This document shows, in pieces, positions 14,843 to 23,873 of a stretch of DNA of 64,000 nt (within the stretch, counting starts at the first letter, position 1; every line of letters begins with the position of its first letter). Below the pieces are notes generated by a model, which worked only from the letters and a program-made list of their open reading frames with translations, made no database searches and was not told the DNA's origin. Source of the stretch: Streptomyces sp. TLI_053 (GTDB lineage: Bacteria; Actinomycetota; Actinomycetes; Streptomycetales; Streptomycetaceae); assembly GCF_900105395.1 (NCBI RefSeq), contig NZ_LT629775.1:2312501-2376500 (forward strand). The letters run 5' to 3'. The position numbers and the translations under genes were made by a program.

Positions 14843-17298
14843 ACGCGCGGACGAACGACCGGGACGGCGGCCTCCGGAGCGAGGCCGGGAACGAGGCCAG
14901 GAGCGAGGCCCGGACCGCGGTCCGGAACGAGGCCCGGACCATCCAGGGCCAGAAGAACCTCCAGGACATCCGGCAGTCCAGCAAGGACGGCATCGGCGGC
15001 TCGCCGCTGCGCCCGGACGGCACGCTGAAGGTGCGCGGCGAGTTCGCGTACTCCTCCGACATGTGGCACGAGGACATGCTCTGGGGCATGGCGCTGCGCT
15101 CGCCGCACCCCCGGGCGAACATCCTCTCCGTGGACATCTCCGAGGCGCTCACCGTGCCCGGTGTGTACGCCGTGCTCACCCACGAGGACATCCCCGGCGC
15201 CAAGTACTACGGCCTGGAGATCGCCGACCAGCCCGCGCTGGCGATCGACAGGATCCGGTACCACGGCGAGTCGATCGCGCTGGTGGCCGCCGACCACCCG
15301 GAGACCGCCCGCCGCGCGGTGAAGAAGATCAAGGTCGAGTACGAGGTGCTGACCCCGATCGTCACCGAGGAGCAGTGCCTCGACCCGGAGACGTACGGCT
15401 ACGTCCACGAGCCGCACGAGTACAAGTCGCACGCGTACGGCAACATCTGCCACGAGCAGAAGCTGGTCTCCGGTCTCGGGGTGACCGACGAGGTACGGGC
15501 CCTGGCCGACGTCGTGGTCAGCGGCACCTACGAGGTCGGCATGCAGGACCAGGCCTTCCTGGGCCCGGAGTCCGGGCTCGCGGTGCCGGCCGAGGACGGC
15601 GGCATCGACCTCTACATCGCCACCCAGTGGCTGCACGTGGACCGCCAGCAGATGGCGCCGGTGCTCGGGCTGCCGGAGGAGAAGGTCCGGCTCACCCTGG
15701 CCGGTGTCGGCGGGGCCTTCGGTGGCCGCGAGGACCTCTCGATGCAGATCCACGCCTGCCTGCTGGCCCAGCGCACCGGCAAGCCGGTCAAGATCGTCTA
15801 CTCCCGGGACGAGTCCTTCTTCGGCCATGTGCACCGCCACCCGGCGAAGATGTACTACGAGCACGGCGCCACCCGGGACGGCAAGCTGGTCTACGCCGAC
15901 GCCCGGATCGTGCTGGACGGCGGCGCCTACGCCTCCGCCTCGCCCGCCGTGGTCGGCAACGCGGCCTCGCTCGGCCACGGCCCCTACGTCGTCCCGAACG
16001 TGCGGATGCACGCGATCGCGCTCTACAGCAACAACCCGTCCTGCGGGGCGATGCGCGGCTTCGGCGCGGTGCAGGCGGCGTTCGGCTACGAGACCCAGAT
16101 GGACCGGCTGGCCGCCGAACTGGGCATGGACCCGGTCGAGCTGCGTCAGCTCAACGCCATGACGCAGGGCGACCTGATGCCCACCGGCCAGGAGATCGAC
16201 GCGCCCGCGCCGGTCGCCGAACTGCTCCGCCGGGTCAAGGACATGCCGCTGCCGCCGCCGCTCGACACCGACGACCTGGACGTGCGGCTGCTGCCCGGCG
16301 CGCTGTCCAACACCTCGCACGGCGAGGGCATCGTGCGCGGCGTCGGCTACTCGGTCGGCATCAAGAACGTCGGCTTCTCCGAGGGCTTCGACGACTACTC
16401 CACCGCCCGGGTGCGGCTGGAGGTGATCGGCGGCGAGCCGGTCGCGCTGGTGCACACCGCGATGGCCGAGGTCGGCCAGGGCGGCGTCACCGTGCACGCC
16501 CAGATCGCGCGGACCGAGCTGGGCGTCGAGCAGGTGACCATCCACCCCGCCAACACCGAGGTGGGCTCGGCCGGTTCGACCTCCGCCTCCCGCCAGACCT
16601 ACATGACGGGCGGCGCGGTCAAGCTGGCCGCCGAGGCGGTCAAGCGCGAGCTGATCGAGAAGGGCCGGCGCCGCTACGGCTGGACCCAGCAGGACCTCAC
16701 CCTGTCCGGCGGCAAGGTCGTCTCCGAGTCGGCGGGCGCCCTGGTCTCCATGGTCGACCTGCTCGGCGACGACGCCATCGACCTCACCCGCGAGCACCAC
16801 CACCGCCCGACCGTCCCGTTCGACAAGGAGACCGGGCAGGGCTTCGGCCACGTCCAGTACACCTTCTGCGCCAACCGCGCGGTGGTCGACGTGGACGTCG
16901 AACTGGGCCTGGTCAAGGTGGTCGAGCTGACCGCCGTCCAGGACGTCGGCAAGGCGCTCAACCCGCTCTCGGTGGTGGGCCAGATCCAGGGCGGCTGCAC
17001 CCAGGCGCTCGGGCTGGCGGTGATGGAGGAGATCATCGTGCGGGACGGCAAGGTGCGCAACGCGTCCTTCACCGACTACCTCATCCCCACCATCCTGGAC
17101 ACCCCGCCGATCCCGGTGGAGATCCTCGAACTCCCCGACCCGCACGCGCCGTACGGGCTGCGCGGGGTGGGCGAGGCGCCGACCGTCTCGGCGACGCCGT
17201 CCATCGTGGCCGCCATCCGCAACGCCACCGGTCTGGCGCTGCGCCGGATCCCGGTCCGGCCCGAGCACCTGACCACCGAACGGCCCGGGGAGCTGTAA
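14839..17298 (+). CDS. pucD: Xanthine dehydrogenase, molybdopterin-binding subunit
   Basis: The 819-residue catalytic subunit oxidises hypoxanthine and xanthine to urate at a molybdenum centre. It contains the aldehyde oxidase/xanthine dehydrogenase hammerhead domain, GGAFGGREDLSMQ and MRGFGAVQAAFGYE of the Mo domain, EVGQGGVTVHAQ, and near the C-terminus GVGEAPTVSATPS, whose Glu is the catalytic base. The first 40 residues are an unusual repeat of NEAR/SEAR/TAVRNEAR, likely disordered, before the conserved IGGSPLRPDGTLKVRGEF begins near residue 52. The ATG overlaps the preceding stop. The operon end lies near 17298; XdhC, needed to insert the cofactor, is encoded at 19422. Confidence 0.93.
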   Translation: MNARTNDRDGGLRSEAGNEARSEARTAVRNEARTIQGQKNLQDIRQSSKDGIGGSPLRPDGTLKVRGEFAYSSDMWHEDMLWGMALRSPHPRANILSVDISEALTVPGVYAVLTHEDIPGAKYYGLEIADQPALAIDRIRYHGESIALVAADHPETARRAVKKIKVEYEVLTPIVTEEQCLDPETYGYVHEPHEYKSHAYGNICHEQKLVSGLGVTDEVRALADVVVSGTYEVGMQDQAFLGPESGLAVPAEDGGIDLYIATQWLHVDRQQMAPVLGLPEEKVRLTLAGVGGAFGGREDLSMQIHACLLAQRTGKPVKIVYSRDESFFGHVHRHPAKMYYEHGATRDGKLVYADARIVLDGGAYASASPAVVGNAASLGHGPYVVPNVRMHAIALYSNNPSCGAMRGFGAVQAAFGYETQMDRLAAELGMDPVELRQLNAMTQGDLMPTGQEIDAPAPVAELLRRVKDMPLPPPLDTDDLDVRLLPGALSNTSHGEGIVRGVGYSVGIKNVGFSEGFDDYSTARVRLEVIGGEPVALVHTAMAEVGQGGVTVHAQIARTELGVEQVTIHPANTEVGSAGSTSASRQTYMTGGAVKLAAEAVKRELIEKGRRRYGWTQQDLTLSGGKVVSESAGALVSMVDLLGDDAIDLTREHHHRPTVPFDKETGQGFGHVQYTFCANRAVVDVDVELGLVKVVELTAVQDVGKALNPLSVVGQIQGGCTQALGLAVMEEIIVRDGKVRNASFTDYLIPTILDTPPIPVEILELPDPHAPYGLRGVGEAPTVSATPSIVAAIRNATGLALRRIPVRPEHLTTERPGEL

Positions 17299-17722
17299 CC
17301 CGCACCGCCCCCACACCCCACACCCCCACGACTCCCCGGGGCGGCGTCCGGTCTTCCCCGCCGCCCCGGGGCCGAGCACCACCAGCACGGCCCGCACGAC
17401 CCGCACGACCAGCACCACTCGCACGACCCGCACGACCCGCACGACCCGCACGACCCGCGCACCCCGTACCACCCGTACGGTGCGCGACCCGCACGGCCCG
17501 CACGATCTGCACGGCACTTCCCGGCACCACCACGGCACTGCCACCCGCGGCGCCACCGCACTGCCACCGCACCAGGACCGCCGCCCGCCCACGCCGGGGC
17601 CGGGCGCCGGCCCGAACCACCCGTGCAACGTGAGTCGAATCGTCCCCCTGTGCCACGCCTTCGTCGCCTGGCTGCCAGGTCGGCTCGCCCACCCCAACCC
17701 CCTTTGACACTTGGGAGTGGAC
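17299..17722. repeat. Intergenic region with a CGCACGACC tandem repeat
   Basis: This gap separates xanthine dehydrogenase from the purine permease. From about 17389 to 17460 the 9-base unit CCGCACGAC is repeated with small changes (at least six copies). The rest is unstructured apart from GGGAG just before the permease ATG. No gene is supported; any peptide read through the repeat is just His/Asp/Pro repetition. Confidence 0.6.
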
Positions 17723-19219
17723 ATGACCAGGATCCCCACGGAGCCCGGCACCACTGCAGACAGACCCACCGAGGCCGTCGAGGCCACCGGGAACGACACC
17801 CCCACGTCGCCCCCGGCCGCGCCCAGGAACGCGCTGGACGCCTACTTCAAGATCTCCGCCCGGGGCTCGACCCTCGCCAACGAACTCCGGGGTGGTCTCA
17901 CCACCTTCATGGCGATGGCGTACATCATCCTGCTGAACCCGCTGATCCTCAGCGGCGCCGACGTCACCGGCGTCAAGCTGGACCACGCGGCGCTCACCAC
18001 CGCCACCGCGCTCGCGGCGGCCGTCACCACGATCCTGATGGGCGTGGTCGGCAACGTGCCGCTCGCCCTCGCCGCCGGCCTCTCCGTCTCGGGCGCCGTC
18101 TCGGCCCTCGTGGTGCCGCACACCACCTGGCCGCAGGCGATGGGCCTGTGCGTCATCTACGGCCTGCTGATCGTGCTGCTGGTGGTGTCCGGCCTGCGCG
18201 AGAAGATCATGAACGGCATACCCCTGCCGCTCAAGCACGCCATCACCATCGGCATCGGCCTGTTCGTCACCGTGATCGGCCTCTTCAAGGCCGGCGTCAT
18301 GCACACCGGCGGACCCACCCCGCTCTCGCTCGGCCCGGCCGGTGAACTCGCCGGCTGGCCGGTCCTGATCTTCTGCCTCACCCTGCTCGCCATCTTCGTG
18401 CTGATGGCCCGCAACGTCCGCGGCGCGATCCTCATCGGCATCGCCGGCGGCACCGTGGTCGCGATGATCGTCAACAAGCTGGCCGACGTACCCGCCGACG
18501 CCTGGCGCAACTCCGCACCGGTCTGGCCCGGCTCGCCGGTCGCCGCGCCCGACTTCAGCCTGTTCGGCGACGTCGACCTGTTCGGCGCCTTCGGCGGCCA
18601 GGGCCTGGGCGCGATCAGCGCCTCGGTGGCGGTCTTCACCCTCGTCCTGGCCGGCTTCTTCGACGCGATGGCCACCATCATCGGCGTCGGCACCGAGGCC
18701 GGACTCGCCGACAAGCGCGGCCGGATGCCCGGACTCTCCAAGGCCCTGTTCATCGACGGCGCCGGCGGCGCGGTCGGCGGCCTGGCCGGCGCCTCCGGGC
18801 AGACCGTGTTCGTCGAGTCCGCGACCGGCGTCGGCGACGGCGCCCGCACCGGACTCGCCTCCACCGTCACCGGCGCACTGTTCGCCCTGATGCTGTTCTT
18901 CTCGCCGCTGGCCGCCATCGTGCCGGTCGAGGTGGCCTCGGCGGCGCTGGTCGTCATCGGCTCGATGATGATGAGTCAGGCCCGGCACATCGACTGGTCC
19001 GACCGCGAGGTGGCCATCCCGGCCTTCCTCACCTGCACGCTGATGCCCTTCACCTACAGCATCACCGCCGGTGTCGCGGCCGGCGTGATCTCCTACACGG
19101 TGATCAAGGCCGGCCGGGGGCGGTGGCGCGAGCCCGGGGCGCTGATGTGGATCCTCACCGGCGTGTTCGTCGTCTACTTCGCGCTCGGCCCGGTCAAGTC
19201 CTGGCTCGGCGTGCACTGA
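17723..19219 (+). CDS. NCS2-family purine permease (AzgA type, hypoxanthine/guanine)
   Basis: The 498-residue transporter imports purine bases with protons. After a 50-residue polar N-terminus it reads YFKISARGSTLANELRGGLT and then TFMAMAYIILLNPLIL, the start of AzgA-type NCS2 permeases, followed by about a dozen membrane helices. GFFDAMATIIGVGTEAGL and the later TVFVESATGVGDGARTGLAS are typical substrate-site segments of this subfamily. The gene lies between xanthine dehydrogenase and XdhC, so it probably feeds that enzyme. I chose the ATG at 17723 because GGGAG is correctly spaced; a TTG four codons earlier is less likely. A different NCS2 subfamily is encoded at 43779. Confidence 0.9.
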   Translation: MTRIPTEPGTTADRPTEAVEATGNDTPTSPPAAPRNALDAYFKISARGSTLANELRGGLTTFMAMAYIILLNPLILSGADVTGVKLDHAALTTATALAAAVTTILMGVVGNVPLALAAGLSVSGAVSALVVPHTTWPQAMGLCVIYGLLIVLLVVSGLREKIMNGIPLPLKHAITIGIGLFVTVIGLFKAGVMHTGGPTPLSLGPAGELAGWPVLIFCLTLLAIFVLMARNVRGAILIGIAGGTVVAMIVNKLADVPADAWRNSAPVWPGSPVAAPDFSLFGDVDLFGAFGGQGLGAISASVAVFTLVLAGFFDAMATIIGVGTEAGLADKRGRMPGLSKALFIDGAGGAVGGLAGASGQTVFVESATGVGDGARTGLASTVTGALFALMLFFSPLAAIVPVEVASAALVVIGSMMMSQARHIDWSDREVAIPAFLTCTLMPFTYSITAGVAAGVISYTVIKAGRGRWREPGALMWILTGVFVVYFALGPVKSWLGVH

Positions 19220-19249
19220 CCGGACCGCGCCGGGCCCGCTCCCGGAGTA

Positions 19250-19289
19250 CCCGCCGCCGTACGGGATCGTTCTCCCGTACGGCGGCGGG
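19250..19289 (+). terminator. Hairpin after the purine permease
   Basis: Perfect 17-base arms (19250-19266 and 19273-19289) surround a TCGTTC loop, 30 bp after the permease stop. It is followed by a run of CCCGCCCGT-like repeats to about 19375. Confidence 0.75.
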
Positions 19290-19421
19290 ACCGCCCGTCC
19301 CGCCCGTCCCGCCCGGCCTGCCCGTCCCGTACGGCCCCTCCGACCCTGCTCGGCCCGCCCGTCCCGTCCGGCCCCACCGCACCCGATTGACTACCCTCGA
19401 AAGCGCAAAGGAGCTTCCGTC

Positions 19422-20630
19422 ATGCAGGACATCGCCGAGCAGCTGCTGGCCTGGCACACGTCCGGCCGCTCCTTCGCCGTGGCCACCGTCGTCGGGGTCA
19501 CCGGCAGCGCTCCGCGCGACCCGGGCGCCGCGCTCGCCGTCGACGCGGACGGCGAGGCGATCGGCAGCGTCTCCGGCGGCTGCGTCGAGGGTGCCGTCTA
19601 CGAGCTGTGCCGGGCCGCGATCGAGTCCGGCGAGCCCGTGCTCGAACGCTTCGGCTACAGCGACGAGGACGCCTTCGCCGTCGGCCTGACCTGCGGCGGG
19701 GTGCTGGACGTCTTCGTCCAGCCGGTGCGTCCCGGGGCCGACCCGGCCCTCGACGCCGGTATCGCGCTGATCGCCGACGGCACCCCGGTGGCACTGGCCC
19801 GGGTGGTCGCCGGACCGGCCGGACTGCTCGGCGCCACCGTCGCCGTCACCGCCGACACCCACCACGGCCTGCTCTCCCCCGCACCCTCCGTGGCCGCCCC
19901 GCTGGAGCGCTCCGTCGTCGCCGAGGCCCGGGCCATGCTCGACGCCGGCCGCACCGGCCGGCTCGTCCTCGGCCTGGACGGACGCCCCTGCGACGAGCAC
20001 GGGCAGGGCACCGTCACCCTCTTCGTGGAGTCGTACGTGCCCGCGCCGCGGATGCTGGTGTTCGGCGCGATCGACTTCGCCGCCGCGGTGGTGCGGATCG
20101 GCAAGTTCCTCGGCTACGACGTCACCGTCTGCGACGCCCGGCCCGTCTTCGCCACCGAACGGCGCTTCCCCGAGGCCGACCGGGTGGTCGTCGACTGGCC
20201 GCACCGCTACCTGGACACCCAGCTGGACCGGCTGGACGGCCGGACCGTGCTCTGCGTGCTCACCCACGACGCCAAGTTCGACCTCCCGCTGCTGGAGCGC
20301 GCGCTGCGGCTGCCGGTCGGCTACGTCGGCGCGATGGGCTCGCGCCGCACCCACCGCGAGCGCGAGGCCGGACTGCGCGCGGCCGGACTGACCGATGCCG
20401 AGATCGGGCGGCTGCGCTCGCCCATCGGCCTCGACCTCGGCGCCCGCACCCCCGAGGAGACGGCCGTCTCCGTCGCCGCCGAGATCGTCGCCCACCGGCG
20501 CGGCGGCAGCTGCCTGCCGCTGAGCGCCGGTACCGGGCCGATCCACCACGACCTGGCGCAGGACCGGGCGGCGGCCGAGGGCAACGGGAAGACGGCGGAC
20601 CGCCGGGACCTCGCGCCGCACGCCGCCTGA
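19422..20630 (+). CDS. xdhC: XdhC-family molybdenum cofactor insertion/maturation protein
   Basis: The 402-residue protein has the two XdhC domains: N-terminal XdhC_CoxI (FAVATVVGVTGSAPRDPGAA, then GSVSGGCVEGAVYE) and a C-terminal Rossmann domain (MLVFGAIDFAAAVVRIGKFL, VTVCDARPVFA, GYVGAMGSRRTHRERE). XdhC binds sulfurated molybdenum cofactor and hands it to xanthine dehydrogenase. In the Rossmann glycine loop the usual G-A-G-H-x-A is GAIDFAA, a mild departure. AAGGAGC lies before the ATG. Its place downstream of the dehydrogenase and permease genes supports the role. Confidence 0.93.
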   Translation: MQDIAEQLLAWHTSGRSFAVATVVGVTGSAPRDPGAALAVDADGEAIGSVSGGCVEGAVYELCRAAIESGEPVLERFGYSDEDAFAVGLTCGGVLDVFVQPVRPGADPALDAGIALIADGTPVALARVVAGPAGLLGATVAVTADTHHGLLSPAPSVAAPLERSVVAEARAMLDAGRTGRLVLGLDGRPCDEHGQGTVTLFVESYVPAPRMLVFGAIDFAAAVVRIGKFLGYDVTVCDARPVFATERRFPEADRVVVDWPHRYLDTQLDRLDGRTVLCVLTHDAKFDLPLLERALRLPVGYVGAMGSRRTHREREAGLRAAGLTDAEIGRLRSPIGLDLGARTPEETAVSVAAEIVAHRRGGSCLPLSAGTGPIHHDLAQDRAAAEGNGKTADRRDLAPHAA

Positions 20631-20655
20631 AACCGTTCCGGAGCACGCGGGGCGG

Positions 20656-20952
20656 TCAGCGCACCACGTTGTGGGCCTCGCAGATCAGCGGCGGGCCGCC
20701 CGCGATCCCCACCTCGCGGAGGATCGGCAGCAGCACCGCCGCGAAGTGCTCGAAGGCCTCCCGGGACTCCCAGACATCGGTCACGTACCAGCCCGCGCCG
20801 TCCGGCAGCGGGCCGGCCGCGTGCGTCAGCAGCCCGCGCACCGGCCAGTCCTCGGGCCGGTTCAGCCCGGAACCGCCGGTCAGCCGGTCCACCGACTCCT
20901 CGTACTGCTCCCGGCTGACCCCGGGAAGCTCGAACACCACGATGACCGCCAT
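20656..20952 (-). CDS. Small antibiotic biosynthesis monooxygenase (ABM)-like protein
   Basis: The 98-residue protein has the single dimeric alpha/beta-barrel domain of the ABM family: VIVVFELPGVSREQYEES at the start, WYVTDVWESREAFEHFA in the middle and AVLLPILREVG before the end. Many such proteins are small oxygenases, isomerases or quinone-modifying enzymes; some have no known reaction. It lies 25 bp from the convergent xdhC stop and is preceded by GGAG-like sequence (CAGGAGTCTCCC). No operon partner is evident. Confidence 0.75.
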   Translation of the reverse strand: MAVIVVFELPGVSREQYEESVDRLTGGSGLNRPEDWPVRGLLTHAAGPLPDGAGWYVTDVWESREAFEHFAAVLLPILREVGIAGGPPLICEAHNVVR

Positions 20953-21170
20953 CGGGAGACTCCTGTCCTGCGCTGCCCGCGTGTCCTGCGCTGCCTCGCT
21001 CCGGGGCGGCGTCCGCTCACCGCCCGGCCGCCTCCCAGTGCAGCCCCCGAACCGCCCGGACGGCCACCCGGTACCGCCGACCGGGTGAATTGCGAGCCCC
21101 CCGGGAGCGGAGCACGCTGGAACCGAGGACTCGTCCGGGCCCTCGTCCGCGCCCGGGAAGGGGCACCGCC

Positions 21171-21464
21171 ATGCGCGCGCTGCTGGAGATCGAACTCGAC
21201 ACCCAGACGGCCAACCGGGCCGTCGCGGACGGCGCCATCATGGCGAGGTTCAACCAGATCATGGCCGACCTGAAGCCCGAGGCGGCCTACGCCTTCCCGC
21301 GCAACGGGCGGCGCTGCCAGATCGTGGTCGTCGACGTCGCCGACGAGGCCGCCGTGGTCGCGATCTGCGAGCCGTTCTGGCTGGAGTTCAACGCCCACAT
21401 CGACATGCACATCTGCATGACCCCGGACGACCTCCGCGAGGGCCTCGGCCGCGTGGGCCGCTGA
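21171..21464 (+). CDS. Hypothetical 97-residue protein
   Basis: The protein (starting MRALLEIELDTQTANRAVAD) has alternating strands and helices: IELDTQTA, then NQIMADLKPEAAYAF, CQIVVVDVADEAAV, ICEPFWLEFNAHIDMHICM and DLREGL. This layout suits a ferredoxin-like dimeric alpha/beta barrel, but I do not recognise the family. Support for being real comes from the codon bias, the ATG with upstream AAGGGGC, and its position divergent from the ABM-like gene. A longer frame from 21090 adds residues without conservation. Confidence 0.6.
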   Translation: MRALLEIELDTQTANRAVADGAIMARFNQIMADLKPEAAYAFPRNGRRCQIVVVDVADEAAVVAICEPFWLEFNAHIDMHICMTPDDLREGLGRVGR

Positions 21465-21678
21465 GCGCACTCCCGGTGCGGCCGCGCCGGCCGGGCCGTC
21501 GTGCGCTCAGCGACCGCCCACGACCACCGGAGGGACGGGCGCGGGAAGGTACTTCGCACAAGGCCCGTTCCACCGTGCGATCTGCGGGCACGCTCCGCAA
21601 CCGGGTGGCCGACCGGCCGACGGCGGCCCGGGCCGGTGCTCATTCCTTCGCGGGTCCGGCGGCCCGCAGGCGCAGGTG

Positions 21679-22590
21679 TCAGCTGTCGGTCTCGGCGGCG
21701 ACCCCGACCACGACGAGGCCGGGGCGCGGGACGGCGAGGACGTTCGCCGGCCGACCGGTGGCGGCGCCGGTGGTGATCGTGCGGTCCGGGTAGCCGGACC
21801 AGGCCGACGGCACCGGGCAGTCGCAGGGCCCGGTGGCCCAGCAGCCGCAGGCGAAGGAGACCGACCAGTCGTCGGAGGCGACCTCCGCGACCAGTTCGGC
21901 CGGCGCATGGTCCCGGACGGCGAAGACGGTGCTGCCCCGGCCCGAGCAGGTCGGCGGCAGGCTCTCGACCTCCGACGGGGGCAGCAGCCGCACGGTCCAC
22001 TCCCGGGGGCCGCCACGGCCGTTGACCCGCAGGTGGGTCACGTCGGCGGTGATCAGGCCCAGGGAGCGGTGGGAGACGGCCCAGCCGCCGGTGAGCCGGT
22101 CGTGGGTCCGCGTGCGCTCGGCGGTGCTGGTGAGCGGCGAGATGGAGAGGAAGGCCCGTTCGGAGAGCCGCACCGTGAGCTCGGCGACGGCGGCGGCGCC
22201 GGGCACGGGCAGGGCGACCCTGAACCGCTCCTCGGTCTCCTCGGCGCCGTCCTGCGCGCCGGAGAAGGGCCCGGCACTGGGCTTCCCCCCGGGAACCGGC
22301 ACGGCGTCCCGCGGCGCGGTGCTCCGCGCGGACCGCTGGTGTTTCGGCCGTGAGGGCTCCGGCCGCGGCGTGGCGGCCGACGGGCCACCGGCCCGGAGCG
22401 CCGCGGCCGTTGAGGCGGCGTCGGCGGCGTCGGCGGCAGCGTCAGCGGCGTCGGCGGCGTCGGCGTCGGCGGCCGAGCGTGCGGCGGCGCGGGCGGACAC
22501 CTCGGCCGCCGTGGCCGCCCGCCGGGCGGGCGCGCGCAGCACGAGCGCGGTGAGCAGACAGCCCAACAGGAAGGCAATGACGACCAGCAC
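21679..22590 (-). CDS. Membrane-anchored hypothetical protein with Ala/Asp repeat spacer
   Basis: The 303-residue protein begins with one membrane helix (MLVVIAFLLGCLLTALVL), followed by about 50 residues of Ala-rich AAD/AAS repeats and a Pro/Ser-rich linker. A globular C-terminal domain of about 190 residues follows, with TVRLSERAFLSISPLTS, VTHLRVNGRGGPREWTVRL and CGCWATGPCDCPVP, the last a four-cysteine cluster that may bind metal. The Ala/Asp segment is encoded by a GCC/GAC trinucleotide-rich repeat (about 22414-22490). I do not recognise the family. The start at 22590 puts the helix first, as expected. Confidence 0.6.
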   Translation of the reverse strand: MLVVIAFLLGCLLTALVLRAPARRAATAAEVSARAAARSAADADAADAADAAADAADAASTAAALRAGGPSAATPRPEPSRPKHQRSARSTAPRDAVPVPGGKPSAGPFSGAQDGAEETEERFRVALPVPGAAAVAELTVRLSERAFLSISPLTSTAERTRTHDRLTGGWAVSHRSLGLITADVTHLRVNGRGGPREWTVRLLPPSEVESLPPTCSGRGSTVFAVRDHAPAELVAEVASDDWSVSFACGCWATGPCDCPVPSAWSGYPDRTITTGAATGRPANVLAVPRPGLVVVGVAAETDS

Positions 22591-22681
22591 GATCCCCCCG
22601 AGAAGTGCGACCGCCAGAGACTACCGGGAGCGGCTCACCGACCGCTCGGGCGTGCTCGAGCTGCGTCCCCGCCCCGGTGTT

Positions 22682-22713
22682 CCCCGGGCCCCGGCCCCCT
22701 TCAGGGCCCGGGG
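22682..22713 (-). terminator. Possible terminator downstream of the LysE exporter
   Basis: Ten-base arms CCCCGGGCCC (22682-22691) and its complement (22704-22713) flank a 12-base loop, 107 bp past the LysE-family stop and about 90 bp before the start of the next minus-strand gene. Confidence 0.45.
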
Positions 22714-22819
22714 CCGGCGGCGGATCGGCCCCGGGCGCCGGCCGCGACCGCTTCGGCCCGGACCTGCTGGAGCGGACGTTCCCGTGTCCCGGTCGCACGA
22801 TCGGCCGGACGGAACCCGG

Positions 22820-23461
22820 CTAGTCGGAGACCGCGAGCCTCACACCGAAGCCGACCACGGCCAGGCCCGTCACCCGGTCCATCGCCCGGCGCGCGGCCGG
22901 GCGGCGCAGCCAGCCGCGCAGGGCCCGGGCGAAGCCCACCAGGACCGTCGACCAGAGCAGGCCCTCGACCACGTGCACGCAGGTCAGCGCTACACCGGCG
23001 GCGAAGTGCGGGGCGCCCGCCGGGATGAACTGCGGCAGCACCGCCACGTAGAAGACGCCCACCTTGGGGTTGAGCAGATTGGTCAGCAGGCCGCGCTGCC
23101 AGCCCGCGGTGAGACCGCCGGCCGGGGTGTCCGCGGGGGTGTCCGCCGGGGTGTCGTCCGCGGGCTCCGAACGGGCGCGGGAGCGGAGCATCCCCACGCC
23201 CATCCACACCAGGTACGCGGCGCCGGCCCAGCGCAGGATCTCGTAGCCCAGCTGCGAGGCGGTGAGCAGTGCCGTCACACCGGCCGAGGTGAGCGCTCCC
23301 CACAGCAGGGTGCCGGTCTGGATGCCGAGCACCACGCCCCAGGCCTGCCGCCGGTGGCCGAGCGCCGAGGTGCGCAGGATCAGGGCGGTGTCCAGGCCCG
23401 GGGTGAGCGTCAGCAGGCCCACCACGAGGGCGAAGGACCACAGGGCGGTCGTCATCTCCAT
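22820..23461 (-). CDS. LysE/RhtB-family amino-acid exporter
   Basis: The 213-residue membrane protein has the LysE pattern: LLTLTPGLDTALILRTS near residue 17, a GxQTG turn (VVLGIQTGTLLWG), YLVWMGVGMLR, and LLTNLLNPKVGVFYVAVLPQ split over helices 4-5. The family exports basic amino acids, homoserine lactones or similar compounds. The cytosolic loop carries a short in-frame repeat DTPADTPADTPA from a 12-base DNA repeat near 23125-23160. It has about six membrane spans. Substrate unknown; no regulator gene adjoins it. Confidence 0.88.
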   Translation of the reverse strand: MEMTTALWSFALVVGLLTLTPGLDTALILRTSALGHRRQAWGVVLGIQTGTLLWGALTSAGVTALLTASQLGYEILRWAGAAYLVWMGVGMLRSRARSEPADDTPADTPADTPAGGLTAGWQRGLLTNLLNPKVGVFYVAVLPQFIPAGAPHFAAGVALTCVHVVEGLLWSTVLVGFARALRGWLRRPAARRAMDRVTGLAVVGFGVRLAVSD

Positions 23462-23545
23462 GGCCCACGATCGTACGGGGGGCGGGCGGCCCGGCCGCGA
23501 GGAGATCTGCGACCGCCCGCGGCACCGGGCGGTCAGTGGGCACGG

Positions 23546-23758
23546 TCAGGACGGACGGCGCACCCGCTCCGCCACCCGGCGGCCCTCCTGCTCGGTCGGG
23601 TCGAACTCCACCCGCTGCCCCTCGACCAGCGTCCGGTCGCCGCCGTCCGCCGCCACGATCGAGTCGTAGTACACGTACAGCGCCGGGCCGTCGTCGTCGG
23701 GGGTGATCAGGCCGTACCCATGGTCGGCCTGGTAGGACTGCACGATACCGGTGGCCAT
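23546..23758 (-). CDS. Variant cold-shock-domain protein
   Basis: The 70-residue protein starts MATGIVQSYQADHGYGLITP and follows the CspA fold. The RNP1 motif, normally KGFGFI, is HGYGLI, and RNP2, normally VFVHY, is LYVYY. Several nucleic-acid-stacking aromatics are kept (Y, Y), while the first-strand W is replaced (QSYQ instead of KWFN). It probably binds single-stranded RNA or DNA with altered specificity, but that is inference. GAGGAG precedes the ATG. It is divergent from the WYL regulator gene about 115 bp away. Confidence 0.85.
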   Translation of the reverse strand: MATGIVQSYQADHGYGLITPDDDGPALYVYYDSIVAADGGDRTLVEGQRVEFDPTEQEGRRVAERVRRPS

Positions 23759-23873
23759 CGGGGTCTCCTCGGGTCCGTTGTCGGCACGCGGCCGCGGCCT
23801 CCCCCTCGCCATCCATGATCGGTGCAGAACCCGCCGGGCGCACGCCCCGGCCCGGACGGAAGGACGGCGACGG

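Noticed and set aside
17389..17460. Possible CRISPR array in the CCGCACGAC repeats
   Set aside because: The units are 9 bases, directly adjoining and without spacers, and no cas genes are near.
14758..17805. Antisense frame of about 1000 residues across xanthine dehydrogenase
   Set aside because: It is a shadow caused by strong third-position GC in the real gene; no recognisable domains in the antisense product.
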